31,514 nt of DNA. Source: Granulosicoccus sp964435305 (GTDB lineage: Bacteria; Pseudomonadota; Gammaproteobacteria; Granulosicoccales; Granulosicoccaceae). The stretch's first letter is position 1, and each line of letters starts with the position of its first letter. The stretch spans positions 1 to 31,514 of the forward strand of contig CAYSZH010000036.1 of the NCBI GenBank assembly GCA_964435305.1, written 5' to 3'. Below are positions 1 to 7,626 of this stretch, one piece after another. The position numbers and the translations under genes were made by a program. The notes beneath the pieces are model-generated. The model searched no databases, was not told where the DNA came from, and was given only the letters and a program-made list of their open reading frames with translations.

Positions 1-79
1 CTACTCTCGATTAAATCCCGATACTGCGCTAAATGACTCAATACCCTCAAGAAATTTGTGGGATTCGCAGTTAAGATGA

Positions 80-757
80 CTACTTTTCAGCCGCAGCAAT
101 CACAAGTCTTTCCCAGTCCTGTTCATCGGTAAATGGCTTGTGCCGCTTACCTTTCGGTACCACCGATATTTCAACAATTTCGATATCCAGGTTAGCTTCT
201 GGCAATGCCACCACCAGGGTCTGAAAAAAACGCAATTCAAAACCAGGGGCTTCTGGGCTGCCTGGTTCAACTATGATCTCTCGCCAATTGCTGCCATCTT
301 TGACTCCGACCAAAGCCAGACCTATTTTTCCGCTCACCCTGTCGCGACCGCGCTGCTGCACAACGGTAATATGCAGTTCCGCGCTCTGATCGAATTTAGC
401 GGGGATGAGTTCGACGGTATCGATAGCCAAACCTGTTTGCTTATCGACACCTTCAATGCGCTCGTAAAGACGGTTGGCACTGTCTTGTTCAAGCGCGGCC
501 GCTTCCATCTCTTTAATGATGATTTGTAAATCACGATGGCTGGCTTCGCTCAGGTCACGCTGACTTTGCAGTTGTTTTAGGGCTGCATCATGATCACTTT
601 GCATTGTCGCGATAAGAGCACGTTGGTCAACTACTGTGTCGGCAAGATGCGCACGCTCTTTTTTTGCACCAGCTTCAGTACCGACAAACCACGCCAACAC
701 CACAGCAATGCACGCTGCCGTTACAAACATTACCCGATTTGAAGGTAAGCCTGCCAT
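80..757 (-). CDS. Membrane-anchored coiled-coil protein, DUF6776-like
   Basis: Uncharacterised protein of about 225 residues. From the chosen ATG at 757 it has a short cytoplasmic stretch, one hydrophobic segment (about residues 10-27), a charged helical region rich in Gln/Glu/Arg that looks like a coiled coil (about 30-100), and a C-terminal beta-rich domain. The frame stays open up to 808, but that would overlap argC by 44 bp. The ATG at 757 lies 7 bases after the argC stop, so it is preferred. Genes of this type follow argC in several gammaproteobacteria, and the short spacing suggests co-transcription with argC. I recognise the family only loosely (DUF6776 type), and no function is known. 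Confidence 0.7.
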   Translation of the reverse strand: MAGLPSNRVMFVTAACIAVVLAWFVGTEAGAKKERAHLADTVVDQRALIATMQSDHDAALKQLQSQRDLSEASHRDLQIIIKEMEAAALEQDSANRLYERIEGVDKQTGLAIDTVELIPAKFDQSAELHITVVQQRGRDRVSGKIGLALVGVKDGSNWREIIVEPGSPEAPGFELRFFQTLVVALPEANLDIEIVEISVVPKGKRHKPFTDEQDWERLVIAAAEK

Positions 758-764
758 CAGTGGC

Positions 765-1793
765 TTAAGGCAGTAACGCTGGCGTGAGCAAGCCTGCCAC
801 TTCTTCAAAGCCCAACATCAAATTCATATTCTGAACCGCCTGCCCCGCCGCCCCTTTTACCAAATTATCTTCAACCGCCATGATGACAACTGTATTGCGC
901 CCTTGCGGCTGACAAACCGCAAGGCGACACATATTGGTTCCACGCACCGTTCGGGTTTCAGGAAACACACCTTCTGGCAAGACATCTACAAACGGTTCAT
1001 TGGCATAGCGCTCAGTAAACAATGCTTGTAAATCCACTGGCGATTTTAAACGTGCATATAAGGTGGAGTGGATACCACGGATCAGCGGAAGAAGATGTGG
1101 GGTAAACGTCAGGTTTACCTCAGTGCCACTCATTTGAGCCAGCCCCTGCTCTATCTCTGGCAAGTGGCGATGCCCCGCCACGCCATAGGCCTTGAAGTTA
1201 TCACCCGCCTCCGCCAACAACATTGCAACATTTGCACCTCTGCCAGCACCAGTTACACCAGATTTTGCATCAGCGATAAGCGAATCTGTGTGTACAAGTG
1301 AATTTTCCAGTAAGGGCATGAAGCCGAGCTGAACCGTTGTTGGATAGCAACCTGGATTAGCAACAAGATCAGCCGTTTTAATATCGTCTCTAAAGACTTC
1401 AGGTAAGCCATACACAGCACGATCGATTAGCTGTGGCGAACTGTGCGTCATGCCATACCATTTTTCCCAAACGGACACTTCGTTAATACGGAAGTCCGCT
1501 GATAGATCGACAACCTTGATGCCTCGATCTAATAAGACTTGCGCCTGTTTCATCGCGGTGCCATTAGGCGTGGCAAAAAATACCAAATCGCATTCGGCTG
1601 AGGTGACAACATCAGGGTCTGAGAACGCCAAATCGGTGTAACCGCGCAGATTAGCGAACACAGCATCGACGCGTGTGCCAGCATTTGCTCGCGAACTGAT
1701 GAAATTAACATGCACATCACTGCGCGGCAGCAAAAGCCTCAGTAACTCCACTCCGGTGTAACCCGAGCCACCGATAATACCGATATTGCTCAT
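765..1793 (-). CDS. argC: N-acetyl-gamma-glutamyl-phosphate reductase
   Basis: Catalyses the NADPH-dependent reduction of N-acetylglutamyl phosphate to the semialdehyde, the third step of arginine biosynthesis, in the cytoplasm. The 342 residues begin with a Rossmann motif (GIIGGSGYTG, residues 5-14). The catalytic cysteine lies in NPGCYPT (Cys149), and the conserved AGHRHLPE motif follows near residue 207. Length and motif order match the common short ArgC type. The ATG at 1793 leaves a gap of 120 bp to the stop of the upstream flavoprotein gene, so it probably has its own promoter in 1794-1913. The small membrane protein gene follows closely. Confidence 0.97.
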   Translation of the reverse strand: MSNIGIIGGSGYTGVELLRLLLPRSDVHVNFISSRANAGTRVDAVFANLRGYTDLAFSDPDVVTSAECDLVFFATPNGTAMKQAQVLLDRGIKVVDLSADFRINEVSVWEKWYGMTHSSPQLIDRAVYGLPEVFRDDIKTADLVANPGCYPTTVQLGFMPLLENSLVHTDSLIADAKSGVTGAGRGANVAMLLAEAGDNFKAYGVAGHRHLPEIEQGLAQMSGTEVNLTFTPHLLPLIRGIHSTLYARLKSPVDLQALFTERYANEPFVDVLPEGVFPETRTVRGTNMCRLAVCQPQGRNTVVIMAVEDNLVKGAAGQAVQNMNLMLGFEEVAGLLTPALLP

Positions 1794-1913
1794 TTCTTAA
1801 CTGTTAACCCAAACCAACGATCTTCGAGTATTACAGATGTCGCCACAGATGTGCACCACTCTTGCGCGCATCACGATCGCAATTTGCGCTATGGAATGTA
1901 TTCTGAAGTGAAT

Positions 1914-3110
1914 TTACAAGGCGTGAGCACAGGCGAAAGCAGAAGACCAGGCCCACTGAAAGTTAAAACCACCCAAATGCCCGGTAACATCAACCACCTC
2001 ACCAATGAAGTAAAGGCCAGGCTGTACTTTCGACTCCATAGTTCGGGACGACAGCGCATCCGTATTAACACCCCCAAGTGTGACCTCGGCCGTACGGTAC
2101 CCTTCCGTGCCCGCCGGTAATACCTGCCACGCATTGAGCTTTTCACCTATCGATAGCAGGGCTTTATTGGTGCACTCGGCAATCGGCCGCTGCGCTAGTT
2201 CCGGCGCCCAAAGCTGCAGCAGCTCCTCCACTACACTCTTGGGTAAATGTGCTGCCAGCACATTACGCAGGGAAAGTTTCGGCTGACTCTCTTTTGCAGC
2301 AAGCAGTATGGCACTGGCGTCCTGTTCGGGCAAGAGATCAATGTGCACCGATGTTTTTTCTTGCCAATAATTGGAAATTTGTAAAACAGCCGGCCCACTT
2401 AAACCACGGTGAGTGAATAGCATAGGGTCTGTGAACATCTGTTTGCCCACAGCCATACTCACGTTTATTGCGTTCCCGGAGAGCTTGGCAAAAATCGTTT
2501 TAAGCTTGCCTGAAAATGTATAAGGCACCAGGCTTGCTCTTATAGGCAGAACATCCATGCCAAATTGTTTTGCCAATGTATAACCAAATGGCGTTGGTTC
2601 CATGGTAGGTATCGATAAACCGCCTGTGGCAACAACCAAGGCGTCGGTCTCGAATTCACCAAGGCTTGTATCCAACTGATACACGCCGGAGCTACACGCT
2701 ACTTGAGAAATTTCGCACTGTGTGCGAATGGTCGCCTGCGCTTCATCACATTCTGTTTCAAGTAAATCGACGATCTCGCGAGCTTTACCATCGCAAAAGA
2801 GCTGACCATGATCACGTTCATGATAAGGAATATGGTGCTGCTCAACCAACGCAATAAAGTCGTGGGCCGTGTATTGCTGTAATGCCGATTTTACAAAATG
2901 CGGATTTTGACAAATAAAATTGCTGGCACTCACATGTAAATTTGTAAAGTTACAACGCCCGCCGCCAGACATTAGTATTTTACGACCAATTTTTTTGCTG
3001 CGCTCCAACACCAGCACACGCTTGCCACGGCGCCCTGCCAGGTGGGCACACATAAGCCCGGCAGCGCCTCCACCGATGACGATGGTGTCATATTTGTGGT
3101 TGATAGAAAT
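1914..3110 (-). CDS. YhiN/BaiN (HI0933)-family FAD-dependent oxidoreductase, non-standard start
   Basis: Flavoprotein of the HI0933/YhiN group (annotated in databases as NAD(P)/FAD-dependent or aminoacetone oxidase-like; physiological substrate uncertain). Downstream of the first ATG (3053) are the family motifs GRKILMSGGGRCNFTN, ATGGLSIP and FTHRGLSGPAVLQIS, and near the end GTEGYRTAEVTLGGV and GLYFIGEVVDVTGHLGG. That ATG falls inside the Rossmann fold: the same frame continues upstream as YDTIVIGGGAAGL, the FAD-binding GxGxxG motif, so the real protein starts earlier. No ATG, GTG or TTG exists in frame before the upstream stop. ATT (3110) or ATC (3104) is the likeliest start by alignment with E. 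coli YhiN (about 400 residues). I placed the start at ATT 3110, giving about 398 residues. No clear Shine-Dalgarno is visible. Confidence 0.85.
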   Translation of the reverse strand: MSINHKYDTIVIGGGAAGLMCAHLAGRRGKRVLVLERSKKIGRKILMSGGGRCNFTNLHVSASNFICQNPHFVKSALQQYTAHDFIALVEQHHIPYHERDHGQLFCDGKAREIVDLLETECDEAQATIRTQCEISQVACSSGVYQLDTSLGEFETDALVVATGGLSIPTMEPTPFGYTLAKQFGMDVLPIRASLVPYTFSGKLKTIFAKLSGNAINVSMAVGKQMFTDPMLFTHRGLSGPAVLQISNYWQEKTSVHIDLLPEQDASAILLAAKESQPKLSLRNVLAAHLPKSVVEELLQLWAPELAQRPIAECTNKALLSIGEKLNAWQVLPAGTEGYRTAEVTLGGVNTDALSSRTMESKVQPGLYFIGEVVDVTGHLGGFNFQWAWSSAFACAHAL

Positions 3111-3255
3111 AGCGAGTATCCGACTTGGTAACAGCTTGCGCAGTTTACACGGTTTGTCGCAGCGCTATTGCACCTATCCAATCATAAGATAAATCGCTGT
3201 TAAGATATGTAAAGACAAGGAGTTTCACAAAGGCACTCCCTGGAGAAAATGCAAG

Positions 3256-3654
3256 ATGATAAAACACGTAGGTGAAACTGAAATTCAGGCAAAACACGCA
3301 GGCAGTTGTCATTGTGGCGCTGTCGAATTTGAGTTATCTCTGCCAAATGGCATTGAGAAACCACGCCGATGCGATTGTTCTATGTGTCGACGCCGCGGGG
3401 CCATAGTTGCGTCTATAAAACTTGATGGTATAAAAATAGTAAAAGGGTCAGGCGTACTAAGGCTTTACCAATTCAATACAAAAACGGCAAAGCACTTTTT
3501 TTGCTCAATATGCGGGATATACACACACCATCAGCGTCGTTCCGACCCTACAGAGTTCGGTTTTAATGTCGCGTGTCTGGACGGCGTTAACCCGTTTGAA
3601 TTGGGTGAGGTGATTACTAACGATGGTGTAAATCACCCGTCTGATAAAAATTAA
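3256..3654 (+). CDS. GFA-fold zinc-binding protein
   Basis: Small protein (132 residues) of the GFA family, named after the glutathione-dependent formaldehyde-activating enzyme. Many members have no proven formaldehyde role. The seven zinc-ligand cysteines are in the expected order: SCHCGAVEF (Cys18, Cys20), CDCSMC (Cys39, 41, 44) and FFCSIC (Cys83, Cys86). An upstream GGAG at about 3242 supports the ATG at 3256; an earlier ATG at 3249 is followed at once by a stop. The gene is divergent from the flavoprotein gene across about 145 bp. It is probably cytoplasmic and its substrate cannot be told. Confidence 0.9.
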   Translation: MIKHVGETEIQAKHAGSCHCGAVEFELSLPNGIEKPRRCDCSMCRRRGAIVASIKLDGIKIVKGSGVLRLYQFNTKTAKHFFCSICGIYTHHQRRSDPTEFGFNVACLDGVNPFELGEVITNDGVNHPSDKN

Positions 3655-3863
3655 CGCCGCAAACGGCTAACAAGACTAAATTGGATCACACTGAGTACTG
3701 GGATGCCACGTCCGTTCTATCCCCGTATCATTCCTTGTTGATACCAGCTGTAGCGACCTTCAATATTATGAGCTTTATTCTGTTGTGGCTAATGTTGAGA
3801 AATATCACCCTACAGACCGATAAGCTTCGAACAAAACCTGGATCTTTATATACTTGGCTTACG

Positions 3864-4421
3864 ATGAGAATAATCTTACTTCGTCACGGTCCGCCTGAAT
3901 TTAAACCGCGCTGGCTAAGATCCGCAGAAGAGGCTAAGCGCGCATTGGACTTGTACGCTAAAAGCCACGTGAGCTCGCCAGCCTCAGAAGAGACGGTGAA
4001 CCTCACCTCAGTTGCATCGGTAGTTGTAAGCAGCGAGCTAAACCGTGCAGTTGATAGCGCAACCCTGCTCGGACTCCACAACGTAAACCCATCAGACCTA
4101 TTCAACGAATCAGAGATCCCCCACCCCGACCGACTCTACATATCGCTGCCATGGGAAGGTTTTTTGATTCTCTATCGGCTTCTTTGGCTATTCGGTTTCA
4201 GAAAAAATTGTCCTGGCAAAATAAACGATTGTAAGAGGGCTCGAGAAGCAAGCCAACTTCTGGAAAGCCTAGCTGTGAAGCAGGGAGCGGTTTTATTGGT
4301 TGGGCATGGAATTATGAATCGCCTGATCTGTACTGAGTTGAAAAACAATGGATGGGCAATTGATTCGAAGCGCGGTAACGGTTACTGGTCTTCAGTCTCA
4401 ATGTCGCTTAGCCATCCATAA
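3864..4421 (+). CDS. Histidine phosphatase superfamily (phosphoglycerate mutase-like) protein
   Basis: Probable phosphatase of the RHG superfamily, 185 residues from the ATG at 3864. The catalytic motif is at the very N-terminus (IILLRHG, His8), a conserved SSELNRAVDSA stretch sits where the family has SSxLxRAxxTA, and the second catalytic histidine is in LLVGHGIMNR (about His148). The same frame is open back to a TTG at 3681 and would add about 60 residues with one hydrophobic segment (HSLLIPAVATFNIMSFILLW). Whether that region is translated is unresolved. The ATG at 3864 is preferred because the RHG motif then begins as in typical family members, but no good ribosome site precedes it. Substrate unknown. 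Confidence 0.75.
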   Translation: MRIILLRHGPPEFKPRWLRSAEEAKRALDLYAKSHVSSPASEETVNLTSVASVVVSSELNRAVDSATLLGLHNVNPSDLFNESEIPHPDRLYISLPWEGFLILYRLLWLFGFRKNCPGKINDCKRAREASQLLESLAVKQGAVLLVGHGIMNRLICTELKNNGWAIDSKRGNGYWSSVSMSLSHP

Positions 4422-4501
4422 ACAACTTAAGGCCCTGGAAATTCAGCACCACAAATTTCTTTGGACGCAGTAGAGATAGAACCGCTATATCCACAGTTAA
4501 C

Positions 4502-4521
4502 ATATTCCCATATGGGAATAT
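4502..4521. promoter_or_regulatory. Perfect 20-bp palindrome, candidate ArsR-family operator
   Basis: ATATTCCCATATGGGAATAT is identical to its own reverse complement and ends 9 bp before the start codon of the ArsR-type gene. Dimeric winged-helix ArsR regulators bind such inverted repeats, often autoregulating. Occupation here would also cover the translation start region. Inference from sequence and position only. Confidence 0.7.
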
Positions 4522-4530
4522 AATATTAAC

Positions 4531-4878
4531 ATGTCCAGATTAAAGACAACCCACGATGTATTCAGCGCTATTGGAGAGCCTAAACGCCGTCATCTGATTG
4601 AACAGCTAGTGTTAAAGGAAATGACGGTTAACGAATTGGCCGATAATTTTGAGTGGCCACAACCCACCGTTTCCAAGCATCTAAGCGTCTTAAAAAAGGT
4701 CAACATTGTGACTGAACGCAGAGCGGGCCGTTATAGATATTATCGGGTGCGACCTGAAGAGCTGCGACCTATTCAGGAATGGTTGCATCAGTTCGAAAAA
4801 TATTGGGGTGGCGCAATGGACCAGCTAGACAGCTATTTAAATCAAATACAAAAAAATAGAGCAGTTGATGAGCAGTGA
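4531..4878 (+). CDS. ArsR-family winged-helix regulator
   Basis: Transcription regulator of 115 residues. A winged helix-turn-helix spans about residues 8-75: IGEPKRRHLIEQL, then MTVNELADNFEWPQPTVSKHLSVLKK as the recognition helix region, then the wing GRYRYYRV. The ELCVCDL-type metal-binding cysteines of ArsR/SmtB are absent, so it is probably not a metal sensor. The C-terminal helix (LHQFEKYWGGAMDQLDSYL) is typical of the subgroup encoded beside AHSA1-type SRPBCC genes. The perfect palindrome just upstream suggests autoregulation. The 3' end overlaps the next gene by 11 bp, implying translational coupling. The ligand is unknown. Confidence 0.93.
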   Translation: MSRLKTTHDVFSAIGEPKRRHLIEQLVLKEMTVNELADNFEWPQPTVSKHLSVLKKVNIVTERRAGRYRYYRVRPEELRPIQEWLHQFEKYWGGAMDQLDSYLNQIQKNRAVDEQ

Positions 4879-5380
4879 AGCGATAGTGCCATCTGAAATC
4901 GTGCGTGAGTTTAATGCACCTAGGCAACTGGTTTTCGATGCCTGGACTCAAGTTAAACACCTCAACAATTGGATGTTTCCAATGCCAGGTTGCAAATGCG
5001 AATTCGTATCTGCAAATATTGTTGATGGCGGTACGTCGCTACATAAAATTACAATGCCCAACGGTAATGAAATGTGGTTACTGACCAAATATGAAGAAGT
5101 GCTCTCTCCTGAGCGGCTGGTGTTTTTACAATATTTCTCTAACGAAAATGGCGACGTTCAAAGCATGCCGCATATGCCCAATTGGCCCAAAGACATGTTG
5201 GCCACTTTGCATTTTGATGAAATCTCAAAAGACCAAACAAGAATCAGGTTTCTGTGGGAGCCAAGAAACCCCACAGCCGAAGAACTTATTGCATTTGAAT
5301 CATCTCGATCAGATCATGACAAAGGATGGGGTGCAGGCATGCAGCAACTGCAAACGTATCTCGAATCGATCATCAGCTGA
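4868..5380 (+). CDS. SRPBCC (AHSA1-type) domain protein
   Basis: Single-domain helix-grip protein of about 170 residues, cytoplasmic, probably binding a hydrophobic ligand or acting with the ArsR protein. The AHSA1-like pattern is visible: an opening strand VREFNAPRQLVFDAW, a middle YEEVLSPERLVF, a late strand ATLHFDEI, and a C-terminal helix GWGAGMQQLQTYLESI. An ATG at 4868 overlaps the end of the ArsR gene; a TTG directly before it (4865) is a less likely start. ArsR plus SRPBCC is a recurrent gene pair in bacteria with no settled general function. Confidence 0.88.
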   Translation: MSSEAIVPSEIVREFNAPRQLVFDAWTQVKHLNNWMFPMPGCKCEFVSANIVDGGTSLHKITMPNGNEMWLLTKYEEVLSPERLVFLQYFSNENGDVQSMPHMPNWPKDMLATLHFDEISKDQTRIRFLWEPRNPTAEELIAFESSRSDHDKGWGAGMQQLQTYLESIIS

Positions 5381-5422
5381 TCTCGCATACCAACAAATGC
5401 ATAATGTCTCTGGAATAAACAA

Positions 5423-5932
5423 ATGAAAAGAATTTTACAATTACTCGGTGTTATCATTCTACTGGGTATCGTCTATCTAGCTATTAATGGAAGAAAGATG
5501 CAAACAATTAAAACTGAAATAGAGATTGCTGCACCGCCTGCCAAAGTATGGAGCATCCTTACCGACATAGAAAAATGGCAAGACTGGAGCCCAACTATTA
5601 ATGCCTCACAGGGTGAAGCATCAGTAGATTCTACGCTGACTATTACCATGATGAGCAAAGAAGCCGGCAAAGATGGTCCAAAATACAACCCCAAAATAAT
5701 CCAACTGGACGAACCAAAATATTTTCATTGGCGCGCCCACATGATGGCAGGCTTTATATTTACCAACGATAAAATTATTGAGCTGGAAGAAACTGAATCT
5801 GGAACGAAAGTAATACACTCGGAAACCTTCAAAGGCTTAATGGCCGCGCTCATGAAAAGTCAAATGGAAAAAGGCGTGCCACCTATGCTGAATATGATGA
5901 ACGATGGTTTAAAAGAAACAGCTGAAAAATAG
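5423..5932 (+). CDS. Membrane-anchored SRPBCC-family protein
   Basis: Protein of 169 residues with one N-terminal hydrophobic helix (about residues 4-21, LQLLGVIILLGIVYLAI) followed by a polyketide-cyclase-like SRPBCC fold: IEIAAPPAKVWSILTDIEKWQDWSP at about 33-57, then a long amphipathic C-terminal helix with Met-rich turns (KSQMEKGVPPMLNMM). It starts 42 bp after the soluble SRPBCC gene and is probably in the same operon, giving one soluble and one membrane-tethered SRPBCC under a single ArsR regulator. The helix may be an uncleaved anchor. The ligand is unknown. Confidence 0.85.
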   Translation: MKRILQLLGVIILLGIVYLAINGRKMQTIKTEIEIAAPPAKVWSILTDIEKWQDWSPTINASQGEASVDSTLTITMMSKEAGKDGPKYNPKIIQLDEPKYFHWRAHMMAGFIFTNDKIIELEETESGTKVIHSETFKGLMAALMKSQMEKGVPPMLNMMNDGLKETAEK

Positions 5933-6011
5933 AAATCAAGCTGCGCAAATCACTAAGGCAATTGAGATCATGGAAGATCACTTGCAAAATATCGATCTAG
6001 CTTCTAATTAA
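5931..6011 (+). pseudogene. Possible remnant of the N-terminus of an AraC-type regulator
   Basis: A 26-codon stretch, one frame away from the preceding gene and starting in its stop codon, reads RNQAAQITKAIEIMEDHLQN then IDLASN and stop. This resembles the first helices of AraC/GyrI-like regulators (pattern QIxKAIxYIEDHLxxxIDLxxLS), but ends before the helix-turn-helix and has no clear start. Such regulators often sit beside SRPBCC genes. The match is short and could be chance. Confidence 0.3.
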
Positions 6012-6056
6012 CTAACGGCTTTTTAGCGACACATATTAAACACAGCCGACGCCTTT

Positions 6057-6941
6057 TCAAGACCAACCACAGTTAACTAAAAACTCAACAAATGCACGCG
6101 TCCGTAAAGGTAGATTACGTGAAGGATACACGAGCTTGATGCTGTATAACGTAGATGTCACGTCCTTCAAGACTGGAACCAGAATGCCCGCCTCCAGTTG
6201 TTTCGAAACCAAAGACGGCAAATGCAGCCCTACTCCATGCCCTAGTTCCAACAGGCGTCTTTGCAACGTGGGTGCATTAGTAGCTCGACTGAGCATGGGC
6301 TTTAGCACGAACTCCCTACGCCCTTGTTGAAGTTTCACTTTACCGTCTGCCGATACTTGGTTTAATAAAACCCAATCCCAATGACTAAGATCCTCCATAG
6401 CCTGCGGTACTTCGTGCCGCTGAGAGTATGCTGGGTTGCAAAACAGCTGCAATGCTTCCTGTCCGAGCGTGCGACCCACAAGACTACTGTTGTGGTCCTC
6501 AACCGTTACACGAATTGCAACATCAATTCGCTGTTCCACAAGATCGGATAAATAGTCATCGGCCATAAGGTTGACATGGATATCCGGGTAAACCTCATTA
6601 AACTCAGCAAGCTTTGGCATAAGCCACACATCAGCAATATCTTGTGTTGCTGAAACAGTGATAGAACCCGAAGAATCCTGTGCGCTAGTGAGATGGTTGA
6701 TTTCGGCAACGAGATTCTGAATCGATCGGGCTCTTACGTATACCTCGTGTCCTTCGGGTGTTAAAGAGAGCTTGCGCGTAGTACGTTGCAACAATCGCAC
6801 ACCCAGTGAAGATTCCAGCAACCGAATGTGCTCACTGATGCTCGATCGTGGCAAAGACAATGTTCGGGCTGCACCTGCGAAGCTGCCATTGGCCACAACC
6901 TCAGCAAAAAAGGCCAGGCGCTTTAAATCGTTATGATTCAT
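6057..6941 (-). CDS. LysR-family transcriptional regulator
   Basis: Regulator of 294 residues. The N-terminal winged helix-turn-helix is clear (LKRLAFFAEVVANGSFAGAA, then SLPRSSISEHIRLLESSLG and LLQRTTRKLSLTPEG, residues about 5-62), followed by a periplasmic-binding-protein-like effector domain from about residue 90. It resembles the group that includes regulators of oxidoreductase and ester cyclase genes. It is divergent from the secreted SnoaL-like gene across 107 bp, the classical LysR layout in which the regulator controls its neighbour and itself. The effector is unknown. Confidence 0.95.
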   Translation of the reverse strand: MNHNDLKRLAFFAEVVANGSFAGAARTLSLPRSSISEHIRLLESSLGVRLLQRTTRKLSLTPEGHEVYVRARSIQNLVAEINHLTSAQDSSGSITVSATQDIADVWLMPKLAEFNEVYPDIHVNLMADDYLSDLVEQRIDVAIRVTVEDHNSSLVGRTLGQEALQLFCNPAYSQRHEVPQAMEDLSHWDWVLLNQVSADGKVKLQQGRREFVLKPMLSRATNAPTLQRRLLELGHGVGLHLPSLVSKQLEAGILVPVLKDVTSTLYSIKLVYPSRNLPLRTRAFVEFLVNCGWS

Positions 6942-6946
6942 ACACC

Positions 6947-7002
6947 ATTGTTCGCTTTAAACGATCAGTTTATCAGCAATTTAGCGCCTATTCATGAACA
7001 AT
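6947..7002. promoter_or_regulatory. Divergent promoter region with inverted repeat
   Basis: ATTGTTC (6947-6953) and GAACAAT (6996-7002) form a 7-bp inverted pair in the gap between the LysR gene and its divergent neighbour, with a small palindrome TTCATGAA at 6991-6998. This is a plausible LysR-type control region, but the wide spacing (42 bp) makes it weak evidence. No convincing -35/-10 pair was identified. Confidence 0.3.
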
Positions 7003-7048
7003 CATTGCCCCTAATCTGAAAGCTCCAACAACTTAACGGAGATATTTC

Positions 7049-7552
7049 ATGAGTAAAGCGTATCCGAAGCACGTTGCGTCAACACTTTTCGCAACCGTAT
7101 TGTGTTTGCTTGTATGGAACCCTGTGCAAGCAACTGAATCAATGACAAAAGAATCCGCACAAGCGTTGGTTCAACCGCTTTATGATTATTTGTCAGGCAA
7201 AGCAAACGCGGATGATGCGTTTGCCAACATGGCAAATGACTGGCGCAGTTACAGCAGTGCTACCGAATACCGGTTACAGGCGGAAACCGTAAAAGCGATC
7301 AGCGGTCTAAGAAAACACGTGGTTCCAGATTTAAATTGGCCCATTCACGATGTCATTATCAATGATAATTACATCGTCATTCGTGGGACAGGCAGCGGTA
7401 CGCCAATCGCAGATTTCTTTGGAGTGCCGCCGTCGGGGAAATCGTTTGCAATTATGGCAATCGATATTCATGAGGTGGTGGACGGAAAAATTGCAAGAAC
7501 GTGGCATGTTGAAGGATGGGCAGACGCTATACGGCAGCTTAGTGCTGATTGA
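7049..7552 (+). CDS. Secreted SnoaL-like (ester cyclase-type) protein
   Basis: Protein of 167 residues with a Sec signal peptide (basic start, hydrophobic core LFATVLCLLVWNP, probable cleavage after PVQA near residue 28). The mature part fits the NTF2-like SnoaL polyketide-cyclase fold: an opening helix VQPLYDYLSG, the strand IHDVIINDNYIVIRGTGSGT, the FFGVPPSGKSF turn typical of ester cyclase relatives, and the ending VVDGKIARTWHVEGW. Most homologues are cytoplasmic, so export is a notable variant. A Shine-Dalgarno (ACGGAG) lies 9 bp before the ATG. It is probably controlled by the adjacent LysR protein. The substrate is unknown. Confidence 0.85.
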   Translation: MSKAYPKHVASTLFATVLCLLVWNPVQATESMTKESAQALVQPLYDYLSGKANADDAFANMANDWRSYSSATEYRLQAETVKAISGLRKHVVPDLNWPIHDVIINDNYIVIRGTGSGTPIADFFGVPPSGKSFAIMAIDIHEVVDGKIARTWHVEGWADAIRQLSAD

Positions 7553-7590
7553 GTTATTCTCTAAAAGACGCACCAAAACTTATAAACATA

Positions 7591-7613
7591 GAGAGCGCCC
7601 TTTGGGCGCTCTC
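7591..7613. terminator. Bidirectional stem-loop terminator
   Basis: GAGAGCGCCC - TTT - GGGCGCTCTC is a perfect 10-bp stem between two convergent genes ending at 7552 and 7627. On the plus strand it is followed by CAACTTT, so the U-tract is poor. It most likely terminates transcription from both sides. Confidence 0.8.
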
Positions 7614-7626
7614 CAACTTTAAGGCA

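Noticed and set aside
1..79. Short open stretch on the minus strand (VLSHLAQYRDLIES) that recalls the start of an ABC-2 polysaccharide export permease
   Set aside because: Only about 25 codons lie in the window, with no ATG and only TTG start options; too little to call a gene.
3219..3239. GGAGT/ACTCC inverted repeat before the GFA gene
   Set aside because: Only 5 bp with an 11-base loop; expected by chance and overlapping the ribosome-site region.
3645..3720. Possible integron attC-like sequence (GGCTAAC after AACGCC) behind the GFA gene, which is a common cassette gene family
   Set aside because: No matching GTTRRRY end or paired inner sites could be found, and there is no integrase or second site in the window.
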